A DNA stretch of 64,000 bases from Ceratodon purpureus (Eukaryota; Streptophyta; Bryopsida; Pseudoditrichales; Ditrichaceae): the NCBI GenBank assembly GCA_014871385.1, contig CM026431.1, positions 15,603,118 through 15,667,117 of the forward strand, written 5' to 3'. The position numbers were made by a program, and so were the translations under genes. Under the pieces are notes generated by a model. It did not search any database. It was given only the letters and a program-made list of their open reading frames with translations, and was not told the origin of the DNA. Position 1 is the first letter of the stretch, and each line of letters starts with the position of its first letter. This document shows positions 48,608-59,035 of this stretch, piece after piece.

Positions 48608-48936
48608 ACATTTGTAGGTGGTAGCCTAGAAATTGGCTAGGAATGTGTGCAAATTATTGGGGTACCGTGTTGCTTAGTGGAGTGGCGCCTCTTTGGCAGG
48701 TTCAACGCCCTTGTGTAGAGGTTTTTGTAAACCGTGTACCATTTTGTAAGTACTATAAATGCGAGTTATAACGACAACCTTAAAGTTGTTATGTCTTTAA
48801 TCTTAAATTTTTTGATCATTTTAATCTTTAATTTATTGAATTTAATTTCCTTTTCTTTCCCTTTATTATGCTATTTGATTAATGTTTTTACTTTTATTTT
48901 TTTATTCTTATTTTTGCTTTGGTTCTGTAAATTAAA
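48608..48936 (+). other. 3' region of the 169-residue gene
   Basis: G/T-rich then A+T-rich DNA that should hold the 3' UTR and polyadenylation site. Nothing else seen. Confidence 0.4.
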
Positions 48937-49160
48937 CGAGTCCCGAGACCCGAGTCCCGAGACCCGAGTCCCAAGTCCCAAGTCCCGAGTCTTGAGTCCC
49001 GAGTCCCAAGTCCCGAGTCCCAACACCCGAGTCCCGAGACCCGAGTCCCCACTCCCGACTCCCGACTCCCCAGCCGCGAGCCCCGACTCTTGCCGCGACG
49101 CGGGACAAAGAGTCCCGCCGCGAGCAGGGACAGGGAGTCCCTCCGCGACGGGGGACAAGG
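48937..49160. repeat. Minisatellite of GAGTCCC/GAGACCC units
   Basis: Repeated 7 bp units, such as GAGTCCC, GAGACCC and AAGTCCC, run to about 49,085, then degenerate through CGCGAGC-rich sequence to 49,160. Confidence 0.9.
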
Positions 49161-49317
49161 AGTCCCCTTGGGCTCCCGAGGAACCCTTCCCCCACATAGT
49201 ACTCTCTGTGGGAATCGGCAGGCCCCCCCCTCCGGAGTCTAAGAGAGTTCCGAGACACACTTTTTTTTTGGAAGACCACCCATCCTCCCTCTCTACCCCC
49301 CCCTCCTATCCCGACGC

Positions 49318-50280
49318 GACTCCCTCTCCCTCTCCCTCTCCCTCACTCCCTGTCCCTCTCCCTCTCCCTCGCGGTCACTCCCGCTCCCTCTCCCTGTCCC
49401 TCTCCCGCGCCGTCACTCCCTCTCCCTCTCCCTCTCCCTCTCCCTCACTCCCTGTCCCTGTCCCTCTCCCTCTCCCTCTCCCTCGCAGTCACTCCCTCTC
49501 CCTCTCCCTCACTCCCTGTCCCTCTCCCTCTCCCTCTCCCTCTCCCTCACTCCTGTCCCTCTCCCTGTCCCTCTCCCGCGCCGTCACTCCCTCTCCCTCT
49601 CCCTCTCCCTCTCCCTCACTTCCTGTCCCTCTCCCCCTCCCTCTCCCTCACTCCTTGTCCCTCTCCCTCTCCCTTTCCCCCTCCCTCTCCCTCACTCCCT
49701 GTCCCCCTCCCTCTACCTCTCCTTCTCCTCTCCCTCTCCCTCCCCCTCTCCCTGTCCCTCTCCCTCACTCCCTGTCCCCCTCCCTCTCCCTGTCCCTCTC
49801 CCTGTCCCTGTCCCTCTCCCGCGCCGTCACTCCCTCTCCCTCTCCCTCTCTCCCTGTCCCTCCCCCTGTCCCTCTGCCTCTCCCTGTCCCTCTCCCGCGC
49901 CGTCACTCCCTGTCCCTCTCCCTCTCCCTCTCCCTCTCTCCCTGTCCCTCCCCCTGTCCCTCTGCCTCTCCCTGTCCCTCTCCCGCGCTGTCACTCCCTC
50001 TCCCTCTCCTTCACTCCCTGTCCCTCTCCCTGTCCCTCTCCCTGTCCCTCTTCCTGTCCCTGTCCCTCTCCCTCTCCCTCTCTCCCTGTCCCTCCCCCTG
50101 TCCCTCTGCCTCTCCCTGTCCCTCTCCCGCGCCGTCACTCCCTCTCCCTCTCCCTCACTCCCTGTCCCTCTCCCTGTCCCTCTCCCTGTCCCTCTCCCTG
50201 TCCCTCTCCCTGTCCCTGTCCCTCTTCCTCTCCCTCTCCCTCACTCCCTGTCCCCATTTCTCTCCCTGTCCCTCTCCCTT
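49318..50280. repeat. Hexanucleotide CCCTCT/CCCTGT array with a higher-order unit
   Basis: Nearly 1 kb of CCCTCT with CCCTGT variants. A higher-order mark, CCGCGCCGTCACTCCCTCTC or close variants, recurs at least five times (near 49,408, 49,576, 49,818, 49,895, 49,982 and 50,128). All three plus-strand frames are open because the repeat has no stop codon, so the 549-codon open frame across it is not evidence for a protein. Confidence 0.95.
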
Positions 50281-50742
50281 TTTTCTTTTTAAAAAAATCT
50301 TAACTCTTGGGTGTCCTTTTGATTCAAGACATTTCACTGTTTTTGTTCTTGTTTTTTTTTTTGATTTAATGTTTTATCTGTAACTTCTCTTTTGAGAAGG
50401 GGTTCTACTTCTCATTTTATTTTAATTTTTAAATTGTTTCCCCTCCACTGTTTGGCGTCTCCCGGTGTACGAGAACTTTCGTGGTAGGGAGGGAACGAAA
50501 TTTCAGAAATTGGAATTCCAAAATTAGAAGAATGGAATCCAATGGAGATGGGTTAATGCGATACCTATGCAACAAGGAATGGTACAACATAGGACAGTAA
50601 CCAACATAATCATGACTAATTGGTTCACTAATCATGATTCACATAACCCTCCTTTCCTCTTTTAATTTTAATTTTTTAATTTTTACAACAATACCAAAAT
50701 TTTAAACTAAGTAAATATTGGTGTCAATAAAATAGTTTGGTC
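50281..50742. other. A+T-rich spacer, 3' side of the methyltransferase-like gene
   Basis: No gene. It may contain the 3' UTR of the minus-strand gene and one end of the candidate DNA transposon; no terminal repeat was recognised. Confidence 0.35.
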
Positions 50743-52358
50743 TTAATATCGACGGTATGTATCAAAATAGTCTGAGTCTTCATCACCTAGATCCAATGTA
50801 TTATCAACAGCAGCCTCCAGATGTAGGTACTCCTTAACTGCCTGGTCATATCTCCGCTTCGTCTTTCGTTTCTTTGGGGAAGGTAATGCAGACTGGTGTC
50901 TTGCTGCCTGCTCAGCGTAAACAGGCATGTGGAAGAACGTAGCTACCGGCGACAAGGGAACTCGGGCGACTCTGCATACGAAGGCAGTATCTGAGAAAAG
51001 ACGATTCTAAGCCTGACTGTTAGATTCAAAAAATGTTCAAAATTTCTGTCTAATACAAGACCTGACGACTACACTCACTGCCTGCCCTTCGGTCGGATTT
51101 CCGGAGGATGGTAAGCCAGATCTTCTTCTCCAAGCAGTATCGGAGGATCCTCGTCATCGTCGTCGTCGTCGTCGTCATCATCTTCTTGGTCACTGTGATG
51201 GCCCCCGGCAGGTGCACGGGGAACCAAGTTAGATCTCATCGGAGCAAGAAGTTCCTTGAATATGTCCTTGTCCTCCTCAATAGCGACAATGTGACGGCCA
51301 CGATTGCGACAGACTTGTATGGAGTCGCCTACAAAAGTCGACAAAGGAGGGAGTTAGTATTAAGGCAAACTACAATCTGGAAGTACGGGAAAGACAATAT
51401 CATAAGATTATAAGGCCGTACCTGTTCCCGCCGTGAGGTCAACCACAATGCCTCCAGGAGATGTGCAAGACAAGACAAGGCAGCCCCAGAAATACTCATC
51501 AAGTTCCTTAGGACCACTCCAAGGCCGATCGCCGTTCATCTTCACAGTCTTGGCGTTAGCCGAGTTCATAAGGACGTTTCCCTTAACAACGTCAATATCT
51601 CCACTGTGAGTTGGCTTCAGAGCGAAGGCAGAGTTCCGAGTGCCGGTGGGGAGAGATGCTGGCCTGGGATCCGGAGTGCATCTGACATAAAGACCCACCC
51701 TAAAAAGGTTAGTGGTCTCAACCCTAGATGGAACCCGAAGCGGCAGTATGTTGAAGCCGGTCCACTCCTTAAACATCTTGAACCCAAGGCTTGGGCAAAA
51801 GGACCTGATAGTCTTTCTTGAGGAGTTATCGTCAGTGTAAACAAAGACAAGGGCGCCATCATCGTGCAAGAAAGTATGGGCAAACACGAACGTGTTCTTG
51901 AACCAGTCCTTGTGAAGGACATTCCACTTAGGGACATCCGAGGCCGTTCTTGATATGCCTGGTACCGGGGAGTTGTCCGGAACCTGGGCTACTACAAGGT
52001 CCACCATTCCGTCCTTCGTCTGATTCCTCCCATAAACCCGACAGGTTCTATCATAATTGCACTGGCTTGCGAACTTGTACACCGCATCGAACATCGATTT
52101 ATTCATCATACCATTCATGATCAAATCGAAAGTATCGTACTCCAGCTCCTTCGGTTCGTCAACGAGTCGAAACTCAGGCTGAGACAGAGTAAAATCTGTC
52201 CCAGAGGAGTTCCCTGATGGCGAAGGTCCATCCAGTCTACGTCGGGACTTGGGAGATTTAGGGGACCGTTGTCCTTTTCGGTTATCACCGGGTGACCCTG
52301 CAACTGAACCAGTGCCACCGGGTGTAAGTACGCTAGACCCATGTACTTTTCTAGTCAC
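50743..52358 (-). CDS. DNA N-methyltransferase-like protein, probably transposon-encoded
   Basis: Three exons on the minus strand: 51422-52358, 51079-51328 and 50743-50971, GT-AG with matching phases (1, 2), 471 residues. The N-terminal 65 residues are basic, Ser/Pro-rich and probably disordered. A fold like beta-class N6-adenine/N4-cytosine methyltransferases follows: a motif-IV region (MVDLVVAQVPDNSP, where active enzymes have D/N-P-P-Y/F), the FVFAHTFLHDDGALVFVYTD strand, then, across intron 1, the S-adenosylmethionine loop VVDLTAGTGDS and the strand RGRHIVAIEEDKDIFKELL. An acidic run of ten aspartates and a basic C-terminus (PKKRKTKRR) follow. The IV-before-I order defines the beta class. 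The odd motif IV suggests lost or altered catalysis. It is head-to-head with the DDE-like gene 0.9 kb away. No frameshift seen. Confidence 0.75.
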
Positions 52359-53264
52359 AGTCGTATTTTTCCAGGGTGCGGTCTGTTCACATCAAAAAAT
52401 ACCATCCGAGCTAAATGTTTCTACGTTTTGTAACAGGTTTGCATAATAAGTATGCTTGTTTAGATCGTATTTGCAGTGTCAAAATAGTTTAGATATGTGA
52501 TCGCCTATGTTTTAATTGTACTTGTTTACAGTGCAAAAAAAAGTCACAAGTACTAGTTTAGCAGAAAAGTACAAATTTCTTGTTTATCCAAAACTTCGAA
52601 TCTGATCTCTTTCATGCAGAGGAAAGGAAAGCATGCCGTTTTTTAGATTCTATCAGCGAATTGACGGTTTTGTGGCTTATTTGTGGAAGATTTTAAAAAG
52701 TAGTACTGAATGCTTAGCAAGGAAAAAAGGGGGGAAATATTCTACGTTTTCAAGATCCAGCGGTGGATTCTGGACGCCTTAGGATAGTCCTAGGTTGGCT
52801 CACTGTTCAATTTGGAAAAAGAGAATTTTTCCGTTATTCATTTAGTAGCCGATCACACTGCGTTCACAGTGTATATACAGTACTTATAGTACTCAATGTA
52901 CATTCGATGTCGCATCCTGACCGTCCGCGTGGGCGACCCTATCACTTGAGCCGTTCGTTTTTGCGATCAAGATCCGAAATTCAAGGGCGCCGAGCTTGGG
53001 AGGGTGCCCATGCATGACCCATAGAGCAGATCCCTTCAACGCCCCTCGAATATGCCGCCGCCACCTGCAATCAACCCCAGCTTTGACATTCTCTTCGTCT
53101 CCCCCATGCAGTTTTTCCCACCTTTCGTGGCGGCTGCGCTCTGTGCTCATGTTCAGCTGTGTTTTCAACGTCTAAACAATTAGGGCGCTCAATGACGGGC
53201 TGGTTGCGTAGTGTTTTTTCCATAGTTGCTTGCAGATTCTCTGTGTTTGCTTTGTTCATGCAAA
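52359..53264. other. Divergent intergenic/promoter region
   Basis: It separates the start codons of the methyltransferase-like (-) and DDE-like (+) genes and should hold both promoters. GTGTATATACAG at 52,868-52,879 is a TATA-like site for the plus-strand gene. No gene seen. Confidence 0.45.
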
Positions 53265-56200
53265 ATGTCTAGGTCCGCTCAGAGGTCGAATCTGGTGCAG
53301 AAGTTGATTACTTCGTACTTCACCTGTATCCCACAAACTTCAGAGGTCGAATCGATTTATTATACAGAAAATAGCGAAACTAGTGACTCCTGTTACGTAT
53401 CTGAGACCCCTGTTTCAAAGCAAGGGGTGCGAGATTTCTACTTAGGAAAGTGCAACGCTGTATCAGTATCAGAAGAATCTCCTAGGCGTGCATTGTTTCT
53501 TGCCGCAGTATCTACTGATTCTTGTAGTTACCCCTCTAGTAGCTATAACGTTTTGCCTTCTCTGTCTGATGTGAGGTATCAAATATCTTCTCCTACTAGA
53601 AGCGAGGAGTCAGTTGCATTCAGAAGGTGATGCTTGTCAGCAATTTCGGTGAGTTTTGTGGAATAGATTGTGCATTCTTCGTGGAACTCTTCATTATGTA
53701 CAGGACGGTGTTAATCTCTCAACTCCACAACTATGTACTGAGTTTGTCTATAGATTACTAACAAAGCAGTGGGTGTCGTGCACAACTCCTAGGTCTCATG
53801 GGAAACACCGCCAAGAGACAGCGTGTGAGACATGGTGTTAGTCGGCCCGGACCATCTGCTAGAGCCGCTGAAAGTAGGTTGCGGAATGAACAGAGGTCGG
53901 CTACAGTTGAAGGGGCGAGAGAGAGGAAAGCTCGACAGAGAGCACGTGAGAGACAGATGGTCGAGGAAACACAAGTGTTGGCAACTGAGCTTCCAGATGA
54001 GGACGTTGAGGACCATCTGAGTGTGAGGGAGTCCAATCGGATTTCATTACGCATAGCTCAGTACATAGTTGAGGAGTTGAGAAGTTGTCCCGGTCCTTTG
54101 AGTCGGAAAGATGTCATGGAGAGTCTGTTGCGTCGTGACACTGTTTGGCCACTATTACCTGATTATTACCCTCGACCGCAAGAAGCAAAGGTCGTGCACG
54201 GTTTTCTTTTGAACTTCAGGCATGAGCTTTCCATGGTGAAGGTTGCGAATTCAAACGAGTTGTTAGCACGTAAGAGTGCCCTTCTAGATGCTGCAGTGAG
54301 CATGGGGATTGGTGGTGTGAGGGCGTTATCACGAGTTCTGCACACAAGTACTGAGAGCATCACGATAGCAAAGAATCGTAGGGTCTATGCTCTCGGCCCC
54401 GAAGAAGCTGTGCCAAGACTTCGTCTCCAACGCAAGAAGAGAGGAGGCTTATCTGACTACATCAAGGACCAGATCGAGGCATGGTGGAGGAGCAGACTAA
54501 GGTGTCACCTAATAAGAAGGATATTGTGAAGCACAGGGTTGGAAGGAATCTTTGGGCCGAGCCTCACCCTACTCACTACTTGTGTGAGGCACAAGTACGT
54601 TCTTCCCTACCACTTGTATCTGTTGCCTTTGTAAAATCAGTGATAGCTGCCTTATTGTACACGGAGTTATAATTGTTGCTCGAAGGGTTTTTGGGTACTG
54701 TATTCTTAATACTTCGAAAGCCTGTGTTTTGTACTTCTCTTGTACCCTTCCTGTGGCTATATGTACTATACCATACTAGATGTGAATTAGTGGTGGCCAT
54801 TTATGTACAAAGACAAATTCGCGTAGACACTTTAAACTTTGGATACATTGAGGTACTGGACGAGTGTGTACTCTTGTACATGTCTGTGGTAGAAAATGTG
54901 GAGTCCACGAACATATAGTACAAACTGTATACTTCTAGAGTTCAAGAGTTCTGTATAGTTAGTACTCCATGTGGTAGCAGTTGAAAACAACGTACTTGTC
55001 TTGTACCAATATATACAAGTTGTACTTTGATGTTGTAGCAAATGTGAAGTCCAAGAGTATATGTGTACTCAAAGTTTACTTCTATATCATTTGTACTCAA
55101 TGAAACGTCATTTGTACACAACCATAGTACTGTTTTAGTACTGTTCGAGTTCTTTGTCAGTACTTCATACTCTGGTTTAGGGTACTTCTCATGTTTATTA
55201 GTGGTACTAATGTACTATGATACTGATTTGTACTCTCTGATGGAATACAGACAACGTTCTTCTTGCGGTTTACAGAGGCGCATCCAGAGTGTAGTGTTCG
55301 CCAGAGAGCTTTCGAGAGGTTGAAGCCTTGGTGGGTGCGAAAGCTAAAAGAGAGGAATACTTGTTGTTGTATCTACCATGTGGAAATGGATCTGATGAAG
55401 GTTGGTCTGAGCAATTTGAGGGACAAAGTGCGGGGCCTTCATGCATAGTCTAACTGTGATTGTGGGTGCTTGGTGTGTGCTACTGATACGGAGGGGGGTT
55501 GTCATGCTCATTGTCAGATTTATAAGCGCATAACCTTGATGTGGGAAGCTTGTGTTTGTCCCAAAGGGGAGCTTGATGTTTGGCACAAGCTGGATTGCCT
55601 CATGGGGGATTGTCCTGATTGTGGCTTTGAGTTATTTCCTTTGTGTCCAAAAGAGTTGGCTAGTATTGACTCATTCACGTTGAAGTGGAAGTGCTTTGAG
55701 TATTACGAGGTGGGCGTGGACAAGAAGACAGGGAGACCAAAGAAACGACTGAGAGAAGCTTTTAAAGAGACACCCGTTGACGAATTCTTGTCCTACATGG
55801 AAAAGACAGTGACAACGTTTATCACTCACAATTTCAGGGCGAGATGGCAAGATGAGCAGTGCCAGAAGATGATGAAGAATGTCCCTGAGGGAGTTATCAT
55901 CTCCCATATTGATTTTGCAGAAAATTATAGTTTCGCAATTCAAAACGAGGTGCAAAGTATGTATTACTTCAGCACCTCTGTCACTATCCTAGTTCACATT
56001 ACCATGTGGAGAGAAGGAGAGAACATCATCAAGCAAACACACTTCTATGTGTCTGACGACAAGGACCATGATTCGGCATATGTCCAGCATTGTTTGCTCT
56101 TGCATTGGGACTGGTTGCAAGATTCTGGCTTCAGTCCAGAAGAACACTGGGTGTATAGTGACGGGTGCAGCGCCCAATTCAAGTGCGCCACGGCCATGTA

Positions 56201-56361
56201 CTTTGTGGCAAGATACCCCATTCTTACCAAGGGTTGCAAGATGCGATGGAGCTACTTCGAAAGTGCTCACGGGAAAGGCGAATGGGATGGAGCCGGTGCG
56301 GTTGTGAAGAGAGCTGTGGGATCCGAGAAACTCAGAATAAACCGGAAGAGCCCCAGCCGGC
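53265..56361 (+). pseudogene. DDE-transposase-like gene with a frameshift and a nonsense codon
   Basis: Exons 53265-53626, 53770-54594 and 55251-56361, GT-AG with matching phases at both introns. The third exon ends at an intact GTAAGT donor beyond which the Ty3/gypsy element begins. Early parts: a basic arm (RERKARQRARERQ) and LLPDYYPRPQEAKVVHGF. Later parts: SPNKKDIV, RAFERLKPWWVRKLKERNTC, a cysteine cluster (CDCGCLVCATDTEGGCHAHC and CLMGDCPDCG), then a likely RNase H-fold core with acidic positions in HIDFAENYSF, VYSDGCSAQFK and SAHGKGEWDGAGAVVKR, about 82 and 39 residues apart. Defects: a one-base frameshift near 54,484 (DQIEAWW to EEQTKVSPNKK) and an in-frame TAG at 55,446-55,448. I recognise the motif style from uncharacterised eukaryotic transposon proteins but cannot name the superfamily. 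The C-terminus is missing. Confidence 0.75.
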
Positions 56362-56680
56362 GTAAGTATTCCATTTATTTTTCATTTTTTTTGGTTAATT
56401 AGGTAAAAACTGGCCAGACACTAGCAGCATTAGTAGTTAACGCAAATCGGATACTCCAGAAACATTAAAACAGTTAACGTAGGAAGTGTCCCCGGAACCT
56501 GGATTCCGGAAACTCGGAAGATAAGATACGGAACGGGTGGACGATCCGAGTACTGACCGTTACTGTAACCGCGTCAAGGATCCGAAGCGACGCGGAAGTC
56601 ATCATGACTCGGATAGGCGTTTACCCCGGTACGTTGGCGGCTGCAATTACGGGCCGCCACAGCGTTTATTATGCCTGGGG

Positions 56681-56687
56681 TATATAA
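56681..56687 (+). promoter_or_regulatory. LTR TATA box
   Basis: TATATAAG in a G+C-rich setting about 195 bases inside the LTR and about 155 bases before the ATG of the LTR-internal ORF. It is the expected promoter for both that ORF and the genomic RNA. Confidence 0.7.
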
Positions 56688-56839
56688 GCGAGGGTGTTAG
56701 GGTTTGGAGTTCCTTTTTGCGAACTGGGAGTAGAGAGTGAAAGAGCGGTGAGGTGTCCTTGTCTTTTCCGATTCACCGGCAGTTGGATTGCCGGGTTTCT
56801 TGCTGTCGGATCGTAGAGGGAGAGAAGTGAGGAGTAGAG

Positions 56840-59035
56840 ATGGCGCGCGTACAGTGTTGCGTCCTTAGCCCCGGAACTCCAGTGAAGGAATCGGATATGG
56901 AGGAACTGATCACCGACCTCACTCGGATGAGGTGTGAGGGATTGCTGGCACGGCCGTGGTTACTAAAGAGTGAGGTGATGGTGAGGGAGGTCCTGGAAGG
57001 TCCGGACAACCGGTGGGATAAAACGATCCGAGGCAAGCCCACGCTGTGGAATGCGGAACAGTGGGCGGAAGCTTACGGTTTCGAACAGAAGGGACTCCTT
57101 TGGGCGACCCGGACGGATCAATACGTGCAGGATAGGTTCCACGGGAAGATCCATAGGAACAATGGATACGAGATAGACGCCTGCAAGGATAGGAGGCAGA
57201 GGCAGGTCTTAGCCTTCCTCGTTCCGATCCTGTATCCGCAGAAACCGGCACAAGTTACCATTACGGTCGGGAATACCATCCTCGGAGCGTATACGGGAGA
57301 ACGTCCGGTGAATTGGGCTGCACTCATGGCGGAAGTGGTGCAGAAGATGGTTCCGACGATCGGAAAGAAGCCGACCCCACTCTCCCCTTACCTCTTTCAC
57401 CTTTACCATGCGAATGACTTGCTGACCGATAAGGAGGACGAGACGTATACGCACGCGAAGAACTGCCTCAACTTCTCGGAGATCCCGCCCGGAATGGAAC
57501 CCGATCCGCGAGGTGAGCCCTCTGATACAACGGACTCGGAGGATGAGGACGATACGAGGGAAGTTCCGAACCCTGGCGCTGCTAGGGCTCAGTCCAGATC
57601 GCGATCGGAGCAGCCTGCGTCACGACATGCGGAGCCGTCTACGGCCCGGGGAGATCCGGAACGGAGAGAGGTCAGTTCCGATCGGGGATTTCCGGTGGAC
57701 CTGTTTCGGGGGATTCGGGAGGAGACTCACCGGGCTCAAGCTTCTTATGATCGGATCGAAACCCTGTTCCGGAGGGTCTGTACAGCGCTGGGAGGGTGCT
57801 TACCGGAAGAGGTGATCCGAGAAGTGGAGTTGTTGAAGGATGCCCCAACTCTCCGGAGTGAGAAGAAGCGGCTGGAGCTTCAGTTGCAGGAGTTGACGAA
57901 GGAGCTGGCGGCAAAGAGTGACGAGATCCGAAAGTTCCACGCCGAGCAGGAGGAGACTTTGGGGGAGCTTCGGAAGTTGGTGGGAAGTTCGGGAGCGGTA
58001 ATCAACAAGGCCCGGCTGTTTGATGAGAACGTGGTGCAGCCGGCTGATTTCGAGGACAAGCAGAAGATCATCAAGATCCTCTCCAAATGCGAGCATTCGA
58101 TGAACATGATCCTGAAGAAGGTCCGGCAGCTGCTCAATCCGAGCACCGGAAGTCCCAGTCTCGTAGTCACTGGCCGAGGTCTTCCGCTCCCCGGATCGCC
58201 CTCTCGTGCCGTGGTAGGAGAATCACGCGGAGTGGGGTTCCGAACCCCGATAGGGAGTAACCTCCAAGCAGTAGAACAGATGACGGCCGAAGAAGCCGCC
58301 ATGACAAATCGGACGATTGCGGAGGCGATCCGGGAAGTCCAAGCACAGGCGGTGTCACCCGGAACCAGTACAGTCCAGCAGAGCTGCGCGATCCCCACCG
58401 GACAGGTGGAGGTGACCGGAACGACAGTCACCGAGAGGCGGATCGAGGAGAGGACGGTTTCGGAACAGGTGACTCGGACCGTGCCGCCGGATGTTCTTCC
58501 ACGACTCGGAGATGAAGTGATCATTGCGAATTACCGAGGGGAGGTAGCGGGACCGGAATGGGGACGACCTATTTCACCACCCGGACGGACCCGAGTAACT
58601 CAGGAGGGGGGATTGACCCCTTCACCCACAGCCAAGACCGGAACGGTGACGCCTACTCCCACCGGAACGCCAGCAGCAGGTTCCCCTCAGAACACTGTCG
58701 GTGAGTTCCGGAGGTTGCGGAAAAGGAAGGAGCCGATTACGATTTCCGAGTCCGACTCAGAGACGCATGGGAGCTCTCCGGTCAGGACCACCGGAACTGA
58801 AACTCAGACTCCGACGTCCGGAACTCCCCCCGCACATATGATTCCGAAATCGCCCAATTCTCCCAAGCCCCGGATCGTTACCCGGTTGTCTTTGGAGGCT
58901 CAGGAGAGGGAGTCAAAGGCGGAACGGAGTGCTAGGCGCAAGGCGGCACGAGCAGCAGGGGCGGGCGGATCAGAGCCGCGGGTGACCAGGTCGAAGGATC
59001 GCGAGCAGGAGAGCCACAAGAAGACAAAGAAGTGA
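56840..59035 (+). CDS. 731-residue ORF inside the Ty3/gypsy LTR
   Basis: Intact frame in a good start context (GTAGAGATGGCG). The N-terminal 210 residues look globular (WNAEQWAEAYGFEQKGLLWA, QVLAFLVPILYPQKPAQVTI, NWAALMAEVVQKMVPTIGKK, LSPYLFHLYH) and recall the extra-ORF or plant-mobile-domain-like proteins of plant Ty3/gypsy elements; that link is from memory. Residues about 215-275 are acidic, then Ser/Arg-rich. Residues about 335-385 are a coiled coil (EKKRLELQLQELTKELAAKS). The C-terminal third is Thr/Pro-rich and basic, ending SHKKTKK. It has the same CCGGA-rich codon style as the gag-pol that follows, so it belongs to the same element. No enzyme motif seen; a structural or RNA-binding role is a guess. 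Confidence 0.75.
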   Translation: MARVQCCVLSPGTPVKESDMEELITDLTRMRCEGLLARPWLLKSEVMVREVLEGPDNRWDKTIRGKPTLWNAEQWAEAYGFEQKGLLWATRTDQYVQDRFHGKIHRNNGYEIDACKDRRQRQVLAFLVPILYPQKPAQVTITVGNTILGAYTGERPVNWAALMAEVVQKMVPTIGKKPTPLSPYLFHLYHANDLLTDKEDETYTHAKNCLNFSEIPPGMEPDPRGEPSDTTDSEDEDDTREVPNPGAARAQSRSRSEQPASRHAEPSTARGDPERREVSSDRGFPVDLFRGIREETHRAQASYDRIETLFRRVCTALGGCLPEEVIREVELLKDAPTLRSEKKRLELQLQELTKELAAKSDEIRKFHAEQEETLGELRKLVGSSGAVINKARLFDENVVQPADFEDKQKIIKILSKCEHSMNMILKKVRQLLNPSTGSPSLVVTGRGLPLPGSPSRAVVGESRGVGFRTPIGSNLQAVEQMTAEEAAMTNRTIAEAIREVQAQAVSPGTSTVQQSCAIPTGQVEVTGTTVTERRIEERTVSEQVTRTVPPDVLPRLGDEVIIANYRGEVAGPEWGRPISPPGRTRVTQEGGLTPSPTAKTGTVTPTPTGTPAAGSPQNTVGEFRRLRKRKEPITISESDSETHGSSPVRTTGTETQTPTSGTPPAHMIPKSPNSPKPRIVTRLSLEAQERESKAERSARRKAARAAGAGGSEPRVTRSKDREQESHKKTKK

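Noticed and set aside
49616-50138. Arg/Glu/Gly-rich minus-strand frames
   Set aside because: Antisense translation of the same hexanucleotide array.
48734-50383. 549-codon open frame on the plus strand
   Set aside because: Most of it is translated CCCTCT/CCCTGT repeat, which has no stop codon in any plus-strand frame; the rest is A+T-rich or minisatellite. No globular part.
57880-58524. 214-codon minus-strand frame
   Set aside because: Antisense shadow of the LTR ORF, whose plus-strand frame is longer and has a proper start context.
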